Below the pieces are notes generated by a model. That model saw only the letters and a list, made by a program, of their open reading frames with translations, was not told the origin of the DNA and did not search any database. Source: Candidatus Zixiibacteriota bacterium (GTDB lineage: Bacteria; Zixibacteria; MSB-5A5; JAABVY01; JAHJOQ01). From it: a DNA stretch of 8,363 bases. Positions 6,577-8,363 of the stretch are shown here, piece after piece (positions within the stretch are counted from its first letter, which is position 1; each line of letters starts with the position of its first letter). The translations under genes were made by a program, and so were the position numbers. Location of the stretch: positions 1 through 8,363 of the forward strand of contig JAJRZO010000117.1 of NCBI GenBank assembly GCA_024275215.1, read 5' to 3'.

Positions 6577-7674
6577 TTACCAGTGCGCGGGAAGCTCATT
6601 TGCGGGAAGAAGTTTTGTGCTCGAAAGCTCTATCGTAACTTCTCTGCCACCCCTGAAATATGTCATGTAATCCTGCCTGCCGCCGTCAACTTCGTACCAG
6701 TCCCATCCGTTCGTGATACCGTTATTGAAACCTGTCATGTAGCCGGAACTGAATGCGTGGACAGTGTCTGCATACATGTGCGAGATATCCTGGAACCACT
6801 GATCATCCGCGTGACGTGTTGACCACGTATCCCAGGGATAATTTACGACCTCTGCACCACCATGAAAATTGGCGGATATAACCAGCATGTGCGCTTCAGC
6901 CAAATCCATCATGGCGACAGTTTCCGGCTGCCAGCTCTGACCATCGGGATGCGGACCATCCTGAGGATCAGGGAAATTACGATTCGGGTCAACCCCGTTG
7001 GCATTGTATCGAGTAGCGCCATAGACTGAGCTGTTTCCGCCATTGTATGTTCCATCAGGATTCGCCAGCGGGTTTATCCAAATCTCCATGTTATCGACCA
7101 TGTCAACAATTCTGGGATCAGAGGCAGTATAACCCGTCAACAGCGAGTCAATCAATCTGAGCATGAGGACATATCCGGTCGTTTCGTCACCGTGCATCGT
7201 GGATGTAAAGCAGACTTCCGGTTCGTTTTCATCAGTGTTCACATTGTCGGAAATTTTGGCGAAGATCAGCTCCCTTCCCTGAACGGTGTATCCGATTGTC
7301 TGGACATCGCAGATCAAAGGATAGTCGGTCTCGAATTGATACATCATAGCGACATAGGCTTCATAGGTCGGGTACGAATCCCATGTATCCATGCCTCTTT
7401 TGTCCGTAGCCATCCTGGGCTGGATCAGTGTCCCTGGATGAGGAAGCACTTCATAAGTGTAGCCCAACGACTTGAATTCATCGAGTTCACGCTCGTTGGC
7501 ATAGGCATGGACTTCATTGCCGTCTACGTTATCGATGGAAATTATGTGTGTGAGCTTTCGGAGTTCATCGCGCGAGTCGATGTTAAACTTGAAGTATGTT
7601 TCTCCGGCAATCGCGACACTGAAAAATGCTGCGATGGCCAGGATTGCTGCGATCATTCCGATTCTGATTTTCAT
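6577..7674 (-). CDS. M14 zinc carboxypeptidase, catalytic part, ending at a premature stop
   Basis: M14 carboxypeptidases remove C-terminal residues with one catalytic zinc; this one should be exported. The 365 residues start with a signal peptide (MKIRIGMIAAILAIAAFFSV, cleavage near AIAG, residue 24) and a propeptide-like region to about residue 95. Catalytic signatures follow: HGDETTG with zinc ligands His161 and Glu164, DPNRNF with substrate-binding Asn231-Arg232, NFHGG with zinc ligand His271, Tyr327 at the CPA Tyr248 position, and EVTIEL with the general-base Glu349. Every catalytic residue I can place is present. The frame stops at LPAHW, just before the final helix of the fold (NKRSFLTYLEN, after the stop), so stability without it is uncertain. 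The ATG at 7672-7674 follows AAAGGA with a 5-base gap. The family resembles carboxypeptidase T-like secreted enzymes; the true substrate is unknown. Confidence 0.9.
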   Translation of the reverse strand: MKIRIGMIAAILAIAAFFSVAIAGETYFKFNIDSRDELRKLTHIISIDNVDGNEVHAYANERELDEFKSLGYTYEVLPHPGTLIQPRMATDKRGMDTWDSYPTYEAYVAMMYQFETDYPLICDVQTIGYTVQGRELIFAKISDNVNTDENEPEVCFTSTMHGDETTGYVLMLRLIDSLLTGYTASDPRIVDMVDNMEIWINPLANPDGTYNGGNSSVYGATRYNANGVDPNRNFPDPQDGPHPDGQSWQPETVAMMDLAEAHMLVISANFHGGAEVVNYPWDTWSTRHADDQWFQDISHMYADTVHAFSSGYMTGFNNGITNGWDWYEVDGGRQDYMTYFRGGREVTIELSSTKLLPANELPAHW

Positions 7675-7728
7675 CTCGTTCCTTTCAACTCCAAAGTGCT
7701 TTGTTTGATACTCCTCATAAATCGAGGG

Positions 7729-7757
7729 TTGTTATTCATCTCCAAATCGCAGGTCAA
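7729..7757 (-). promoter_or_regulatory. Possible promoter of the M14 peptidase gene, -35 inside a palindrome
   Basis: The minus strand has TTGACC (7757-7752), a 17-base spacer and TAACAA (7734-7729). The -35 is 5/6 and the -10 only 3/6. It would give a leader of about 47 bases, similar to the neighbouring gene. Most of the -35 lies within one arm of the palindrome at 7753-7775, which could act as an operator. Weak on sequence alone. Confidence 0.3.
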
Positions 7758-7775
7758 GCGGTCTGTCCGCTTGAC
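7753..7775. repeat. Perfect 9-bp inverted repeat
   Basis: GTCAAGCGG and CCGCTTGAC flank a 5-base TCTGT spacer. There is no following T run on either strand, so it is not a standard terminator. It is the first of a cluster of palindromes in this intergenic region and overlaps the possible -35 of the peptidase gene. It could be a regulator-binding site, an extragenic palindromic element or a transcript-stabilising hairpin. Confidence 0.7.
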
Positions 7776-7823
7776 GCGAGACTTCCCGTCGAGTGTCGCG
7801 TTTCTCATTCCGTTTCACGGAAT
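7775..7823. repeat. Two further inverted repeats (weak and perfect 7-bp)
   Basis: CGCGA (7775-7779) pairs with TCGCG (7796-7800), enclosing a GAC/GTC mini-stem (7780-7782 with 7788-7790); this hairpin is imperfect. ATTCCGT (7807-7813) and ACGGAAT (7817-7823) then form a perfect 7-bp stem with a 3-base loop. No reading frame on either strand in this stretch looks like a real gene. Confidence 0.55.
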
Positions 7824-7854
7824 CCTGAATACGACCTGCTTTCGAGACAACTCA

Positions 7855-7882
7855 GTCCGGCAGATGTAAAAATCTGCCGGAC
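7855..7882 (-). terminator. Strong hairpin after the right-edge dockerin gene, probable terminator
   Basis: GTCCGGCAGAT (7855-7865) and ATCTGCCGGAC (7872-7882) form a perfect 11-bp GC-rich stem with a 6-base loop, 12 bases beyond the stop codon at 7895. In minus-strand RNA the loop is UUUUAC, but the tail (UGAGUUG) is not U-rich. It is therefore not a classical intrinsic terminator; it may be a weak terminator or a 3'-end-protecting hairpin. Confidence 0.5.
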
Positions 7883-7894
7883 ACGTCATGTTTC

Positions 7895-8363
7895 CTAACA
7901 TCCGTCACATGGCGGCGGACCGCCTGCAAAGATGTAATTCACGAGATAAACGACATCGTCAATATCTATATTCCCGGAACAGTCAACATCACCGGAATCA
8001 AAAACAACCGGCTCCGGGCCGCCTGCAAAGATGTAATTTACGATATACACGGCATCGTCGATATCAACGAAGTTGCTGATATTGGCATCTCCACAGACAT
8101 AGCTCGTAACATTGAATGACATAGAAGCTGTCCTACAATAATCCGAAGCCATAACTTCTACTGTTTCGGTGACATATTGCAAAGGCGCAATTCCGACCAG
8201 TGTGTCATTCTGAAGAGCACACCATGACGGATAACTCTGATATGCCAGAGTATGAATAGTGTCGTCAGGATCGATAATCGTCGGGTAGAACCTGAACTCC
8301 GCTCCACCTCTTACATCTACATCATCGTGTTGCGCGATTATCGAAGCAACATTGCTCTGATCG
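7895..8363 (-). CDS. Dockerin-containing secreted protein, 3' end only (runs off right edge)
   Basis: The last 155 residues of a larger protein are visible; the frame is open to the window edge, so start and signal peptide are outside. About residues 30-90 look like the end of a cadherin- or Ig-like extracellular domain (LAYQSYPSWCALQNDTLVGI, then TETVEVMASD and MSFNVTSYV). A dockerin follows (CGDANISNFVDIDDAVYIVN and GDVDCSGNIDIDDVVYLVNY), with complete calcium loops DANISNFVDIDD and DVDCSGNIDIDD, and a GGPPPCDGC tail. A TTG at 8182 would give a 95-residue product, but it has no ribosome binding site and the reading frame and domain pattern continue upstream, so this is not the start. The stop is TAG. 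The gene precedes the M14 peptidase on the same strand, separated by 220 bases of palindrome-rich DNA. Confidence 0.88.
   Translation of the reverse strand, partial: DQSNVASIIAQHDDVDVRGGAEFRFYPTIIDPDDTIHTLAYQSYPSWCALQNDTLVGIAPLQYVTETVEVMASDYCRTASMSFNVTSYVCGDANISNFVDIDDAVYIVNYIFAGGPEPVVFDSGDVDCSGNIDIDDVVYLVNYIFAGGPPPCDGC
7917..8043. repeat. DNA-level duplication of the two dockerin repeats
   Basis: A 28-base segment at 7917-7944 recurs at 8016-8043 with two mismatches, exactly 99 bases (33 codons) apart. Each copy encodes the NYIFAGGP part of one calcium-binding repeat. This nucleotide-level similarity is higher than in the other dockerin genes here and points to recent duplication or gene conversion between the two repeats. 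Confidence 0.7.

Larger units (their letters stand above)
4537..7674 (-). pseudogene. Secreted M14 carboxypeptidase with Ig-like repeats and dockerin, interrupted by an in-frame TAA
   Basis: Two long open frames lie in the same reading frame and are separated by one TAA (6577-6579) and 13 sense codons. Reading through that codon gives ELPAHW-stop-YNKRSFLTYLENALYGIRG. This is the expected end of an M14 domain (last helix) running straight into a carboxypeptidase-regulatory-like domain. The undisturbed protein would be about 1,045 residues: signal peptide, M14 catalytic domain, regulatory-like domain, a beta-sandwich, a MAM-like jelly roll, three Ig-like repeats and a dockerin. A single base change (GAA, CAA or AAA to TAA) explains the break. 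The downstream frame has no ATG and no ribosome binding site of its own. Either this is a recent nonsense mutation, with the catalytic part still made as a truncated protein, or the stop is a sequencing or assembly error. Both reading frames are otherwise undecayed, which points to a very recent event or an error. Confidence 0.8.

Noticed and set aside
6577..6579. Stop-codon reassignment or selenocysteine/pyrrolysine insertion
   Set aside because: The codon is TAA, which serves neither, and TAA, TGA and TAG all end other genes in the window.
7192..7869. Long plus-strand frame of 225 codons opposite the peptidase gene
   Set aside because: It is antisense to a clear M14 domain, has no recognisable domain and no promoter, and its tail runs into the palindrome cluster; it is a shadow of minus-strand codon usage.
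1..8363. CRISPR array, tRNA or rRNA genes, phage or defence genes
   Set aside because: No regularly spaced repeats, cloverleaf-like segments, rRNA-like stretches or defence-type domains were seen; every long frame has a metabolic, hemerythrin or secreted-protein explanation.

Overview
The window reads as a bacterial chromosome segment of about 50% GC. Its dockerin style (DIDDVVYLIxYIFxGGPxP), the multi-domain secreted proteins and the M14 peptidase followed by a regulatory-like domain are typical of the FCB superphylum, with a flavour I associate with Zixibacteria-like lineages. The taxonomic placement is inference from protein style only. TGA, TAA and TAG are all used as stops, so there is no sign of a non-standard code.

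Layout. At the left edge is a minus-strand pyrimidine operon: pyrR followed by pyrB, which overlap by 4 bases (ATGA); pyrB runs off the window. Upstream of pyrR is an RNA leader with a textbook PyrR-binding hairpin (1196-1227), a terminator-like hairpin (about 1143-1169) and a plausible sigma70-type promoter. This amounts to a complete candidate UMP/PyrR attenuation circuit. Divergent from it, on the plus strand, is a bacteriohemerythrin with its own good promoter; one iron-ligand histidine is replaced by glutamine.

The rest of the window (about 1874-8363) is a minus-strand block of secreted dockerin proteins: (a) a decayed orphan dockerin scar next to the hemerythrin gene, (b) a 717-aa protein with three BACON-like repeats and a C-terminal dockerin, (c) a very large M14 zinc carboxypeptidase followed by a regulatory-like domain, a MAM-like jelly roll, three Ig-like (He_PIG-type) repeats and a dockerin, interrupted by one in-frame TAA after the catalytic glutamate, and (d) the 3' end of another dockerin protein at the right edge. 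Genes (b) and (c) each have a terminator hairpin. Gene (d) is followed by a strong hairpin within a cluster of palindromes.

Functionally the left part is regulated nucleotide synthesis plus a di-iron oxygen-type sensor or carrier protein. The right part is an extracellular, calcium-dependent protein set, probably for surface assembly and peptide degradation. Nothing here looks like a defence system, a CRISPR array or an intact mobile element. The points most worth a second look are the PyrR leader, the nonsense codon that splits the peptidase, the hemerythrin ligand substitution, the frameshifted dockerin remnant and the palindrome cluster at 7753-7882.
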